Position numbers and translations under genes: made by a program. Shown one piece after another: positions 56,255-64,000 of a stretch of 64,000 nt of DNA. The notes below the pieces were generated by a model that saw only the letters and a list, made by a program, of their open reading frames with translations, was not told where the DNA came from and ran no database searches. How positions within the stretch are numbered: the first letter of the stretch is position 1; each line of letters starts with the position of its first letter. This DNA is from Albidovulum sp. bin36 (GTDB lineage Bacteria > Pseudomonadota > Alphaproteobacteria > Rhodobacterales > Rhodobacteraceae), in NCBI GenBank assembly GCA_002238565.1, contig MPMP01000004.1, forward strand, positions 47,075-111,074, given 5' to 3'.

Positions 56255-57532
56255 ATGCTGGCGATCCTTTTCATCACCTTCTTCGCGCTCTTGCTGATCA
56301 ATATCCCGATCGCCTTCGCGCTCGGCATCGCGGCGGCTCTGACGCTCGCGCTCGACGGCACGCTGCCGCTGAACAGCATCGTTACGCGCGCATTCGTGGG
56401 CGTGGATTCTTTCACGCTCCTCGCGATCCCGTTCTTTATCATTGCGGGCGAGCTCATGAACGCCTGCGGGATCACGGAGCGCATTGTGGCTTTCTCGCGA
56501 TCTCTTGTCGGGCATATTCGCGGCGGCCTGGCCCATGTAACGATCGTATCGAACATGTTCTTTTCGGGCATCTCCGGCTCGGCGACCGCCGATGCGTCGG
56601 CTCTCGGATCCATGATGATCCCGGCGATGAAAAAAAACGGCTTCGACGCCGACTACGCCGTGGCCGTCAACGCTTCGGCAAGCGCGATGGGGCCAATCAT
56701 ACCTCCAAGCATCATGATGGTGATCTACGGCTCTATCGCCAACGTCTCCATCGCGCAGCTCTTTCTGGGCGGTTTCGTTCCTGGATTGATGGTTGCGCTC
56801 GGCCTGATGCTGATGGCCTACTACGTGGCGACGAAAAGGAACTATCCCGCGCCGCGGCGATCCGAGCTTCCCCCGGTCATTCCCGCATTCCGGGATGCGC
56901 TCTGGGCTCTAGCCATGCCCGTCATCATCCTGGGCGGGATCTTTTCCGGAGTATTCACTGCGACGGAAGCAGGCGTTGTGGCCGTGGCCTATGCGACCCT
57001 TGTCGGTACATTCGTATATCGAACGCTCACATTCAGGCTCGTCAGGGAGCTTCTCGTAAATGCGGCGGTGACGACGGCGGCGGCCATGTTTCTGATTGCC
57101 ATGGCGACGTCCTTCGCCTGGCTGCTGGCCTGGGCGGGATTCGGCAAGACCGTGCTCGGCTTTCTCGGCGGCATTTCGACGGACCCGACAATCGCCGTTC
57201 TGCTCATCCTGGGCTTCATACTGATCCTTGGACTATTTATCGAAGGAATTCCGATACTGATCATATTCACGCCGGTGCTGCTGCCTGTCGTGAAAGGTCT
57301 CGGAATCGATCCGGTCTATTTCGGCGTGGTGCTGGTCATGGCGGTCGTAATCGGGTCGGTGACCCCGCCTGTCGGCATTCTCACCTACATCTGCTGCGCC
57401 ATAGCCGGCCTCACCATCTCTCAGGCTTTTCGGGCCCTGGTGCCTTTCTGCGCAGTGCTCATTGCCGTCCTGATCGCCGTGGCCTTGTTCCCCGGCCTCA
57501 TCATGACAATTCCCAACCTTGCCAGCCGGTAG
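56255..57532 (+). CDS. dctM: TRAP transporter large permease (DctM)
   Basis: This 425-aa protein has about twelve membrane segments and the DctM hallmarks: LLAIPFFIIAGELMNACGIT, FFSGISGSATADASALGSMMIPAM, ASASAMGPIIPPSIMMVIYG and the C-terminal VIGSVTPPVGILTY. It forms the transport channel with DctQ. Substrate is set by the DctP protein encoded downstream. Confidence 0.92.
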   Translation: MLAILFITFFALLLINIPIAFALGIAAALTLALDGTLPLNSIVTRAFVGVDSFTLLAIPFFIIAGELMNACGITERIVAFSRSLVGHIRGGLAHVTIVSNMFFSGISGSATADASALGSMMIPAMKKNGFDADYAVAVNASASAMGPIIPPSIMMVIYGSIANVSIAQLFLGGFVPGLMVALGLMLMAYYVATKRNYPAPRRSELPPVIPAFRDALWALAMPVIILGGIFSGVFTATEAGVVAVAYATLVGTFVYRTLTFRLVRELLVNAAVTTAAAMFLIAMATSFAWLLAWAGFGKTVLGFLGGISTDPTIAVLLILGFILILGLFIEGIPILIIFTPVLLPVVKGLGIDPVYFGVVLVMAVVIGSVTPPVGILTYICCAIAGLTISQAFRALVPFCAVLIAVLIAVALFPGLIMTIPNLASR

Positions 57533-57560
57533 GAAGCTAAAAACGCAGAGGTGCCCCGAC

Positions 57561-58718
57561 GTGAAAATTACCGTTGCAGAACTAAAGCAAAGGACCGAAA
57601 ACCTTAGGCGCCGGATGCGCTCCGAAGGCTACGATGCGCTCGTAGTCTACTCGGACGAATACCGTACGGGCCATGCGTCCTATATCACGAACTATAAGCC
57701 GATCAACGTTATCGAGGAGTCCCCTCAGCTGGTCATCCTAATCGGGGACCGGGAGCCGGTCGTCCTCCTGGGGCGCCTGAACGCCTATGCGGCGAAGGAT
57801 CAGTGCTGGATCGAGGACATTCGCGGCATTCACCGGCCATATACGGACCTGCCGGAAATCTTCGCGCCGATCGCCGGGCGCAATAGCAAGATCGGCCTGA
57901 TCGGCAAAAACATTCTGCCATTCGAGATTTACGAGCAGGTTTCCGAAGCCGCGCCCATGGCGCGGTTCGATTCTCGCGACGATATCATGCTGGATCTGAG
58001 AAAGATAAAATCCGAATCCGAAATCGCTCTGATGGAGCGCGCCGCCGAGATCAATGACGAGGTGCTGCGCCAGGCCGTTAAGCTGATAAAGGTCGGCATG
58101 ACCGAAATCCAGGTGGCCGGGGTCGCCGAAAGCATCGCGCGCAATCTCAATGCCGATATTGGCTCGGCCACCGTTGTCATGTCCGGCCCCAACACCAAGT
58201 ACCCCGCATGGCGCGCTACGGACCGCAAGATCGAACCCGGCGATTTCGTCATGCTGGACTTTAATCCCGCGTTCGAAAATTATTGCAACGACGGGGGCAT
58301 CACCATTCTGATGCCCGGCGCCGATCCCGAGCAGGAGCGCGCGCTTGTCGCCGGCCACAAGGCCCTGAAAAAAGTGATCACGGAGATTCGCCCGGGCTGC
58401 ACGGCTCGGTCTATTTTTGACACGCTTCTGTCCGAACTCGAGCCCGCGGGACTTGCGGCGCATTTCACGCCCTATGCCAAGGGCCTGCGCGGCGTAGGCC
58501 ACGCCGTCGGACTTGACGTTGTTGAGCCGCCGAACCTCAGCTCCGACAGTGATTTCGTGCTAGAGGCGAGAATGACTCTTGCCGTCAAGCTCGACCTGCA
58601 CGATCTGGTCGGCGGCGGCTATCGAATCGAAGTTGTGGTCGCGGTCGCCGACGACGGCGTTCGGCCGCTGAACAAGCTGGTTCTTGAAGAGCCGGATGAT
58701 TTCGCGGTTCAGCGCTGA
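57561..58718 (+). CDS. M24-family (creatinase/aminopeptidase P-like) protein
   Basis: The GTG at 57561, with AGAGGTG upstream, gives 385 aa. N-terminal creatinase-type domain (residues 1-145), then a pita-bread M24 domain. Metal-type Asp residues in DFVMLDFNPAFENYCNDGG and His in GVGHAVGLDVVEPP are present. However, the strand that normally supplies a metal Glu (G-M-x-x-x-x-E-P) reads RMTLAVKLDLHD here. The enzyme may therefore be metal-independent like creatinase, or inactive. Located between dctM and dctP, it probably processes the transported compound. Confidence 0.8.
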   Translation: MKITVAELKQRTENLRRRMRSEGYDALVVYSDEYRTGHASYITNYKPINVIEESPQLVILIGDREPVVLLGRLNAYAAKDQCWIEDIRGIHRPYTDLPEIFAPIAGRNSKIGLIGKNILPFEIYEQVSEAAPMARFDSRDDIMLDLRKIKSESEIALMERAAEINDEVLRQAVKLIKVGMTEIQVAGVAESIARNLNADIGSATVVMSGPNTKYPAWRATDRKIEPGDFVMLDFNPAFENYCNDGGITILMPGADPEQERALVAGHKALKKVITEIRPGCTARSIFDTLLSELEPAGLAAHFTPYAKGLRGVGHAVGLDVVEPPNLSSDSDFVLEARMTLAVKLDLHDLVGGGYRIEVVVAVADDGVRPLNKLVLEEPDDFAVQR

Positions 58719-58822
58719 TTGGCCGCGCCAAGGAATTCCGACCCGCGTTGGGGAGGAGACGACCGGCGCTCGCGCCGGAGAATAAGCGGTAGAACTGTTC
58801 TCAAAACGAAAGGAAATCGAAG

Positions 58823-59803
58823 ATGATCAGGAGAACCTTACTAACGGGCGCCGGAACGGCCGTCGCCCTGTCGATGGCGACGCTGGCGCAGCCTGCGCTC
58901 GGCGCCGACATGACCATTCGAGTAGCGTCGGTCACGGGCCCGGCTCACCACCACAACGTAGCCTTGCGCTGGTTCGCCGACCGCGTAGCGGCGAACGATG
59001 TCGGTCTGAACATCGAAGTTCTCGACGGCGCGCAGCTTGGCGGCGAGCGAGACTATATCGAAGGCATGATGCTGGGCAGCATCCAGATGGCTCAGGTGTC
59101 CACGGCGCCTGTCAGCGGCTTCATTCCCGAGTTCGACCTATTTAGCCTGCCCTATCTGATTCGCGATACGGAACATTTCAAAAACGTGGTTTCGGGGCCG
59201 ATCGGCGGCAAATTCAGTGACTTGGCCGAACAGCGCGGGCTGAAGATTCTCGCCTGGTTCGACAACGGCTATCGCAACGTGTTCAACAAGGTGCGCCCGG
59301 TGGTCACGCCCGAAGACATGGACGGCTTGAAGATCCGCGTGATGGAAAGCCCGCTCATGGTGAACACGCTGAATGCGATGGGCGGATCGGCGACCCCGAT
59401 GTCCTATAGCGAGCTCTACACCGCTTTGGAGCAGGGCGTGCTGGACGGCGGCGAAAACGCTGCCGGCAACGTGCTGAACGACAAATTCTACGAGGTTAGC
59501 GGCTATTTTTCGATGACTCAGCATTTCCGCCCGCCGGGGATCGTCGCGATCAGCCTGGGCACGTGGAATGAACTTTCGGAGGGACAGCAGGCCGTAATGA
59601 TGGAGGAAGCCGCCGCGCTGCAGGATTACGAAATTCAATTGACCGGAGAGGTCGGCGCAGCCGCTCTCGAAGAGCTGGAGGCAAAAGGCATGATGATCAA
59701 CGAAGCCGATGTCGCCGCGTTCCGCGAGCGCATGGGACCGGTCTATGAAGATTTCATCGCCAAGCACGGCGCCGAGCTTCTGGAGATAATTCAGAACACA
59801 TAG
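58823..59803 (+). CDS. dctP: TRAP transporter substrate-binding protein (DctP)
   Basis: 326 aa with a signal peptide (MIRRTLLTGAGTAVALSMATLAQPALGA). The DctP fold is seen in QLGGERDYIEGMMLGSIQMAQVSTAPVSGF, FNKVRPVVTPEDMDGLKIRVMESPLMV and YTALEQGVLDGGENAAGN. The Arg in KIRVM is the usual carboxylate-binding residue, so an organic acid or sugar acid is the likely ligand. It is preceded by AAAGGAAATCGAAG. Confidence 0.92.
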   Translation: MIRRTLLTGAGTAVALSMATLAQPALGADMTIRVASVTGPAHHHNVALRWFADRVAANDVGLNIEVLDGAQLGGERDYIEGMMLGSIQMAQVSTAPVSGFIPEFDLFSLPYLIRDTEHFKNVVSGPIGGKFSDLAEQRGLKILAWFDNGYRNVFNKVRPVVTPEDMDGLKIRVMESPLMVNTLNAMGGSATPMSYSELYTALEQGVLDGGENAAGNVLNDKFYEVSGYFSMTQHFRPPGIVAISLGTWNELSEGQQAVMMEEAAALQDYEIQLTGEVGAAALEELEAKGMMINEADVAAFRERMGPVYEDFIAKHGAELLEIIQNT

Positions 59804-59821
59804 CGGCGAGAAGGCCTAATT

Positions 59822-59850
59822 GCGCGGGCGGGCTTCCGGCCCGCCCGCGC
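59822..59850. terminator. Strong GC hairpin after dctP
   Basis: GCGCGGGCGGGC - TTCCG - GCCCGCCCGCGC, a perfect 12-bp stem 19 bp after the dctP stop. No T-run follows, so it may act as a transcript-end stabiliser or Rho-assisted terminator. Confidence 0.6.
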
Positions 59851-60167
59851 CGTTCGGGGCTGCAAAACAGTCGCGCGGCGCGGCTGACCGGCTTCCCGGG
59901 ACAGGGCTTGCCCTGCGAAGAATCGCGACTCGCCGATAGGCGGCCAGGTCTCGGCAATCCGTTGCAAACGAATAATCGTTCGCAGAATTCGCATCGAATC
60001 CCGCGAATTCGACTGCGGCCCCGCATTCCCGGACTTCAACCGATTGCCGGCAGGCTGCCAAGCGCAGCGGTATCGATTATCCCGCTCCGGCTGCGGCCCG
60101 GCTCGGGACTATCCTGGGTCCGTTGACTGGACTCCATGCCTAGCCATGAATCAATAGAGACAGACCC
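59851..60167. other. Region upstream of the dehydratase gene
   Basis: About 315 bp without a gene. GTATCGATTA near 60071 resembles the LacI-type palindromes at 55584 and 55702 in its core (ATCGAT) and could be a third, weaker site. Confidence 0.3.
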
Positions 60168-61718
60168 ATGACGGAGCCGGCGCTTCTTATCTGCATTAAT
60201 CCTGCCGACAATGTCGCCGTTGTCGGCAATGACGGCGGTTTGGAAAAGGGGGCGACCGTTGATGGCCTGACACTTCGGCAACCAGTTCCGCAGGCCCATA
60301 AGGTTGCACTTGCGCCGCTTTCAGCCGGCGATCCCGTAAGGCGCTACGGCGCCGTTATCGGCTACGCCGCCGAGGCTATTCCCGCCGGAGGCTGGATCCA
60401 TGATTTCAATATTCAAATTCCGCCGGCTTCAGAGCTCAAGGGCCCGCCGACCGCCGCCCAAGCGCCGACGAACGTCGAGCCGCTGGCCGGATATGCGTTC
60501 CAAGGCTTTCGAAACGAAGACGGGAGCGTCGGTACTAGAAATATCTTAGCGATTACGAACACCGTGCAATGCGTCTCGGGAATCGTCGGCCACGCGGTCG
60601 AGCGCATTCGTCGCGAATTGCTTCCGCGCTTTCCCCATGTCGACGACGTTATCGCGCTCGACCACACTTACGGCTGCGGCGTCGCAATCGATGCCCCGGG
60701 GGCGGAAATTCCGATCCGCACGCTGCGCAACATTGCGCGCAACCCGAATTTCGCGGGTTCGACCATGGTGGTGAGCCTAGGCTGCGAAAAGCTTCAGCCA
60801 TCGCGGCTTTTTCCCGAAGCTTTCGGCGCATCGGCCGAAAAATCGGATTCCCTGGGCGCCGCCAGCCTAGTCACGCTGCAAGACGAAACCCACATCGGCT
60901 TCGAGGCGATGATCAGTTCAATCCTCCGAACCGCCGAGCGGCAGCTAGTCCAGCTCGACAATCGGCGGCGACAGAATTGCCCGGCCTCAGACCTTGTCGT
61001 CGGCCTTCAGTGCGGCGGCAGCGACGCCCTTTCGGGGGTAACGGCCAATCCGGCGCTCGGCCGCGCCGCCGACCTTGTCGTCCGGGCGGGGGGCACGGTG
61101 ATTTTTTCAGAAGTTACCGAAGTACGCGACGGAATCGATCAGCTCGTTCGGCGCGCCGCATCGCCTGGAATCGCCGAGGAACTGCTACGTCAGATGGAAT
61201 GGTATGATCGCTACCTGTCTCTCGGCCAGACCGATCGCAGCGCCAATACAACGCCCGGCAATAAAAGGGGCGGATTGTCGAACATCGTCGAAAAAGCGAT
61301 GGGATCGATCATAAAGTCCGGATCCATGCCCGTTAACGGCGTTATCCCGCCCGGGGAACGCGCAAAGGGAAACGGCCTGCTGTTCGCCGCGACTCCGGCG
61401 TCGGATTTTATTTGCGGCACTCTTCAGCTCGCGGCAGGCATGAATGTTCATGTCTTTACAACGGGTCGAGGCACGCCTTACGGGCTAGCGGAAGTCCCGG
61501 TTATCAAAGTTGCATCCCGCAGCGAACTCGCGACGCGCTGGCATGATTTGATGGACATGGACGCCGGTCGGATCGTTTCCGCCGGAGAAACGATTGAAAG
61601 CATGGGCCGGTCGATGTTCGACAAGATACTGGCGGTCGCCAGCGGTGAAAGAACCTGCGCCGAGCGGCTGGGACTTCGCAATCAACTCGCCCTGTTTAAT
61701 CCGGGGCCAGTAACCTAG
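60168..61718 (+). CDS. UxaA/GarD-family sugar-acid dehydratase
   Basis: This 516-aa protein has family length. The N-terminal SAF domain (residues 1-90) has the metal-type segment RQPVPQAHKVALAPLSAGDPVRRYGAVIGYA. Next is the catalytic UxaA core: FRNEDGSVGTRNILAITNTVQC, VIALDHTYGCGVAI, VVSLGCEKLQPSRL and LQCGGSDALSGVTANPALG. The tail reads FTTGRGTPYGLAEVPVIKVAS. Members dehydrate altronate (UxaA) or galactarate (GarD). It follows the LacI-associated TRAP importer, so a hexarate or hexuronate is a plausible transported substrate. Confidence 0.88.
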   Translation: MTEPALLICINPADNVAVVGNDGGLEKGATVDGLTLRQPVPQAHKVALAPLSAGDPVRRYGAVIGYAAEAIPAGGWIHDFNIQIPPASELKGPPTAAQAPTNVEPLAGYAFQGFRNEDGSVGTRNILAITNTVQCVSGIVGHAVERIRRELLPRFPHVDDVIALDHTYGCGVAIDAPGAEIPIRTLRNIARNPNFAGSTMVVSLGCEKLQPSRLFPEAFGASAEKSDSLGAASLVTLQDETHIGFEAMISSILRTAERQLVQLDNRRRQNCPASDLVVGLQCGGSDALSGVTANPALGRAADLVVRAGGTVIFSEVTEVRDGIDQLVRRAASPGIAEELLRQMEWYDRYLSLGQTDRSANTTPGNKRGGLSNIVEKAMGSIIKSGSMPVNGVIPPGERAKGNGLLFAATPASDFICGTLQLAAGMNVHVFTTGRGTPYGLAEVPVIKVASRSELATRWHDLMDMDAGRIVSAGETIESMGRSMFDKILAVASGERTCAERLGLRNQLALFNPGPVT

Positions 61719-61805
61719 CTTAGTCAGGTTCCTAAGTTAAATGGCGGCTTGGGCAATCACATAATCAGATCGCAGTTAAAAATCGGACCGTCGGCCGCCC
61801 GCGTA
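61719..61805. other. Short gap after the dehydratase gene
   Basis: Contains small imperfect inverted repeats (for example CTTAG...CTAAG around 61718-61735); no convincing terminator. Confidence 0.25.
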
Positions 61806-62205
61806 GCGTTATCTTGATCTTTCAGTTTTCGAAATAAATAATTTTAAGGAAAAGATCCGCGATGCTTACGACAGCCGTTACAGCGGAGTTCTGGACCCGT
61901 TTGCGAGCGGCAGCACGATTCCGCAGGAGGCGATTCGGCTCGTCCGCGACGAACCGGGAGGCGGGCCCGTGCTGTTGATCGACCGGGCACACAGGCTTAT
62001 GCACAACTGTCACTGCGGCGATGAGGCCCGGGGGACCGGCTACTTCGACAACCACTTTCTCGGGCGCCACTCACTGTTCGCCCAGATGTTCCAAGCTCTT
62101 AACGATCCTGTCCAAGCAAGGTCGAAGAAGCAAGCGTTCCACGAATCCCCTTCCAACCGCCTCACTGCCCGCGCTGGCCTTGCCCCTGGCGTCAGACGAC
62201 TTTAG
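61806..62205 (+). pseudogene. Coding relic upstream of the ATPase gene
   Basis: A frame open from just after a TAG near 61803 to the TAG at 62203 has no ATG near its beginning. It nevertheless translates into plausible protein: FKEKIRDAYDSRYSGVLDPF, then VLLIDRAHRLMHNCHCGDEA and YFDNHFLGRHSLFAQMFQALND. The track shows only its second half (61969..62205). It looks like the 3' part of a gene whose 5' end was lost. Family not recognised. Confidence 0.4.
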
Positions 62206-62221
62206 GCTTGGAGACCAAGAC

Positions 62222-63430
62222 ATGATCACTTCGCTCCGCCTCAAGGACTTCAAGAACTTCGCCGACGAAACGCTGCTAGTCGGCTCGTTCACCCTGATCG
62301 TCGGAGCCAACGCCAGCGGCAAGAGCAACATCCGCGACGCCTTCCGCTTCCTCCACGGCATCGGCCGCGGTTACACGCTCGCAGAGATTTTCGGCGGGAA
62401 GCGCTGGGCCGACTGGGAACCGATCCGGGGATCGCCGAGCGGAATCGTTAGGTTCAATGCCGCTGCATCAACCGGGAATCTCGGCCAGTTCGCGTTGGAC
62501 ATCAAGATGCGCCCGACCCTCTGCGGTATAAGCGATGCCAAATTCCATATCCAAGCTCGTCCCGAGTCGTTAAGCGGCGGTGGACCTTCGATTGTGTCGG
62601 AGCGCTTGAGTATCGGCACGGAGGACGTTTATTCGGAGAAAATTCTTGACAAACCTAAATTGAATTTTAGTCGAGCTAAGCCGGTATTGAACCAGATCCT
62701 GCACCGAGCATACGACTTCGCAGACTACGAGAAGGTGAGAACTATTATCGACGAGTTCCATCGGACACGTTTTTTCGATTTCATACCGGATCGTTTGCGA
62801 GAACCGGCCGCGCCGGGTCAGACGGTCCTGGGTGACGGCGGCGACAATTTTCCTACTGTCCTGCAAAAAATCTGTGCCGATCCCGCTCGCAAGTCGGTTC
62901 TGATCGATTGGGTTCATGAACTGACGCCAATGGATGTGATTGATTTCGAATTCCCCTCGGACCCGTCGGACAAGGTCCACCTCATTCTCAAGGAACGACA
63001 CGGTGGAAGTAATCGGGCCGATAACGCTTCGGACGGTACCTTGCGCTTTATCGCCATGCTTGCCGCGCTGCTCGGCAACGACTCGGGCGGTCTTTATTTC
63101 TTCGAAGAAATCGAGAATGGCCTTCATCCGTCGCGACTTCATCTTCTGGTCGATCTCATCGAACGGCAGACCGCGACGGGCCGAGTCCAAGTGATTGCCA
63201 CGACCCATTCGCCTGATCTGCTATCGCAAGTGAGCGACGAGACCTTCGAAAACAGCTCGGTTACCTGCCGCTTGGAAGATACGAATGACGCAATCATACG
63301 TCGGATCGCCGAGTTGCCCAACGCCAAGAAACTGCGGAAATCTCAAGGGCTGGGGAGGCTTCTGGCCGGCGGCTGGATGGAGGACGCGCTTTCTTTCACT
63401 GAAGATAACGATGAGTGCGGCACAGAATGA
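62222..63430 (+). CDS. AAA-family ATPase (OLD/RecF-like), defence-type
   Basis: The start at 62222 (MITSLRLKDFKNFADETLL) removes 67 poorly supported track residues and gives 402 aa. ABC/SMC-like ATPase with Walker A LIVGANASGKSNIRDAF at residues about 20-36, signature-like NASDGTLRFIAMLAALL, Walker B LYFFEEIENGLHPSRL and the switch ATTHSPDLL. It lacks a coiled coil and a fused Toprim domain, but its TGA overlaps the ATG of a Toprim-like gene. Such pairs are common in anti-phage systems. The molecular role is inferred. Confidence 0.82.
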   Translation: MITSLRLKDFKNFADETLLVGSFTLIVGANASGKSNIRDAFRFLHGIGRGYTLAEIFGGKRWADWEPIRGSPSGIVRFNAAASTGNLGQFALDIKMRPTLCGISDAKFHIQARPESLSGGGPSIVSERLSIGTEDVYSEKILDKPKLNFSRAKPVLNQILHRAYDFADYEKVRTIIDEFHRTRFFDFIPDRLREPAAPGQTVLGDGGDNFPTVLQKICADPARKSVLIDWVHELTPMDVIDFEFPSDPSDKVHLILKERHGGSNRADNASDGTLRFIAMLAALLGNDSGGLYFFEEIENGLHPSRLHLLVDLIERQTATGRVQVIATTHSPDLLSQVSDETFENSSVTCRLEDTNDAIIRRIAELPNAKKLRKSQGLGRLLAGGWMEDALSFTEDNDECGTE

Positions 63431-64000
63431 AAGTCCTCGTGATCCCCGAAGACTTCCGCAACGACCAGTTTATCTTGAAACCGTTGCTAAAGCGGCTTTT
63501 CGAGGACATGGGACTAAGGCGTGCGCAAATCAAGGTTTGCCAAGACCCATTGCTTGGCGGCGTTGGCGAAGCACTGAAATGCCGTCGTATCAAAGAGATC
63601 GTTGAACAGTACGGCGGGATGATCGACATCTTCATCCTGTGCGTGGACCGAGACGGTAAAGTGGGCCGCAGGCAGAGACTGGATCAAATCGAACGCGAGT
63701 TCGGAAACAATCGCAACTTCCTTGCCGAGAATGCTTGGGAAGAGATTGAGGCATGGATTCTTGCCGGCCTGAAATTGCCAGAGGAATGGAAGTGGTTGGA
63801 CGTTCGCGAGGCCATCAATGTCAAAGAAGAATACTTCGAGCCGCTTGCCAAGCAACGCGGCGTCGCGGCCATGGCCGACGGCGCGATCGACAACTGGACA
63901 TTCCTGGAGGGGCTCGACCCTGACGCCCGCGCCCTGGACTTCTGGCATGCCTGCCAGCATCTCGCCGACGCTTCGGACCATATTGCGAAAGAAGGCTGGT
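63427..64000 (+). CDS. Toprim-like nuclease partner of the ATPase, partial
   Basis: Begins at ATG 63427, overlapping the ATPase stop (ATGA), and runs off the right edge; 191 aa are visible and the frame stays open, so the track omits it. An acidic residue early (MKVLVIPEDFRND) and a D-x-D-type motif after a hydrophobic strand (DIFILCVDRDGKVGRR) fit a Toprim-like/DUF4276-type fold. AENAWEEIEAWILAGLK is a helix often seen in these proteins. With the ATPase it would form a two-protein defence module. The exact family needs the missing C terminus. Confidence 0.65.
   Translation, partial: MKVLVIPEDFRNDQFILKPLLKRLFEDMGLRRAQIKVCQDPLLGGVGEALKCRRIKEIVEQYGGMIDIFILCVDRDGKVGRRQRLDQIEREFGNNRNFLAENAWEEIEAWILAGLKLPEEWKWLDVREAINVKEEYFEPLAKQRGVAAMADGAIDNWTFLEGLDPDARALDFWHACQHLADASDHIAKEGW

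Noticed and set aside
55743-58718. Ectoine TRAP/hydrolase (uehABC-doeA) interpretation
   Set aside because: The M24 protein does not show the DoeA sequence features I know, the regulator is LacI-type and no doeB-like gene follows.

Overview
The window reads as chromosome of a moderately GC-rich alphaproteobacterium. Gene content points to a marine or host-associated heterotroph living on small nitrogenous and organic solutes: a trimethylamine N-oxide (TMAO)/methylamine locus, several ABC importers and a TRAP importer, homoprotocatechuate meta-cleavage genes, and sugar and amino-acid oxidation genes. No rRNA, tRNA or CRISPR array was recognised. Taxonomy is inferred only from gene families and gene order.

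Layout. 1-9.4 kb: an APH-like kinase (cut by the left edge) divergent from an acyl-CoA dehydrogenase, an EamA exporter, a sugar-type ABC importer (minus strand), a DauA-like D-amino-acid dehydrogenase and a class IV aminotransferase. 9.4-15.4 kb: an IS630 relic, a glycine-zipper lipoprotein, then a kinase / 2-hydroxyacid dehydrogenase / inositol-phosphatase-like operon whose dehydrogenase has apparently lost its ancestral stop codon. 15.4-20.7 kb: a minus-strand operon with hpaH, hpaD, hpaE, hpaF and a class III aminotransferase. 21.3-27.5 kb: a HEPN-domain protein, a PotABCD-like importer and an MBL-fold hydrolase. 27.5-34.4 kb: gene-poor accessory DNA with a TbpB-like lipoprotein, relics of ISAzo13 and IS630 transposases, a group II intron-like hairpin, and a DUF4143 ATPase preceded by four 23-bp direct repeats. 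34.4-37.5 kb: glutathionyl-hydroquinone reductase, an agmatinase-family enzyme and a methyltransferase.

38.0-53.9 kb is the most coherent block. An ammonium transporter gene and a small membrane-protein gene converge on a long minus-strand gene series. In transcription order this reads: gmaS/glnT-like synthetase, mgsA, mgsB, mgsC, an uncharacterised 137-aa protein, a Nit1/Nit2-like amidase, an uncharacterised 197-aa protein, tmoX, tmoV, tmoW, tdm. The expected logic is TMAO import, Tdm cleavage to dimethylamine plus formaldehyde, and downstream capture of methylamine as gamma-glutamylmethylamide, then N-methylglutamate. Genes for dimethylamine monooxygenase, N-methylglutamate dehydrogenase and Tmm are not in the window. 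A GntR/FCD regulator is divergent from the synthetase.

54.5-61.7 kb: a LacI regulator divergent from a TRAP transporter operon (dctQ, dctM, an M24-family protein, dctP), followed by a UxaA/GarD-type sugar-acid dehydratase. A consensus-like promoter with an overlapping LacI-type palindrome precedes dctQ. 61.8-64 kb: a coding relic, then an AAA ATPase overlapping a Toprim-like partner (cut by the right edge), which looks like a two-gene defence module.
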